From contig CBDUYN010000115.1 in the NCBI GenBank assembly GCA_965371445.1, positions 1-32,059 on the forward strand: a stretch of DNA of 32,059 nucleotides, given 5' to 3'. The notes under the pieces are model-generated. The model had not been told where the DNA came from. It made no database searches and saw nothing but the letters and a program-made list of their open reading frames with translations. Numbering within the stretch: position 1 is the stretch's first letter; every line of letters starts with the position of its first letter. The translations under genes and the position numbers were made by a program. Of the stretch, positions 32,031 to 32,059 are shown one piece after another. This stretch comes from DASWIG01 sp965371445 (GTDB taxonomy: Bacteria; Acidobacteriota; Thermoanaerobaculia; Multivoradales; J023).

Positions 32031-32047
32031 GGCAGGCTGCGCCTGCC
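32031..32047. repeat. Palindrome at the right edge
   Basis: GGCAGGC-TGC-GCCTGCC has a perfect 7-bp stem and lies just after the hydrolase remnant. It resembles the REP-like hairpins at 870-1050 in style and may be part of a further element cut by the window edge. Confidence 0.45.
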
Positions 32048-32059
32048 AAGAAAATCCCC

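Overview
The window is 32 kb of very GC-rich chromosomal DNA with tightly packed genes. Starts are a mixture of ATG, GTG and TTG, and neighbouring genes often share 4-bp stop/start overlaps (ATGA, GTGA, TTGA). No phage, IS transposase, CRISPR array, rRNA or tRNA was seen. Gene content (short EF-Ts, AraC-TPR regulator, PEGA/SUMF1 proteins, coupled purS-purQ-purL, REP-like palindromes) suggests a Gram-negative-type bacterium, perhaps an acidobacteriote. That placement is inference only, with no marker search behind it.

Layout. 1-5 kb: a left-edge gene fragment, an anchored hypothetical protein, a large inverted pair of REP-like hairpins, a D-lactate/glycolate-type FAD dehydrogenase, a divergent DUF971 protein, an AraC-TPR regulator, and a 414-bp AT-richer gap that holds a 19-codon ORF with a very good ribosome binding site. 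5-7 kb: a GT-C type membrane glycosyltransferase coupled to a small anchored Cys-containing protein. 7.1-13.9 kb: a six-gene co-directional envelope cluster (lipoprotein, secreted protein, TPR/PEGA membrane protein, FHA-like/PEGA/SUMF1 membrane protein, 56-aa secreted peptide, MotA/TolQ/ExbB-like channel). I do not recognise this as a described system; it is the main candidate for something new.

13.9-19 kb: RNA 3'-phosphate cyclase rtcA, which carries a 33-bp in-frame palindromic insertion next to its catalytic His, then valS and a soluble histidine kinase coupled to a single-domain response regulator. 19-25 kb: purine genes purF and purS-purQ-purL on the minus strand, separated by a plus-strand island with a tiny membrane protein, a frameshifted VapB-like antitoxin and an intact RelE/ParE-type toxin-antitoxin pair. 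25-26.6 kb: two metallo-beta-lactamase-fold hydrolases upstream of purS, probably in one transcript with it. 26.7-30 kb: a minus-strand rplM-rpsI-rpsB-tsf-pyrH operon behind a strong TTGACA-type promoter. 30-32 kb: folD and coaE (coupled), then a 5'-truncated YheT-like hydrolase remnant and a terminal palindrome.

A recurring regulatory theme is -10-like hexamers 6-9 nt upstream of ATG with no convincing Shine-Dalgarno sequence (five genes), which suggests leaderless transcripts. All functional calls come from reading the protein sequences and motifs; no database search was run.
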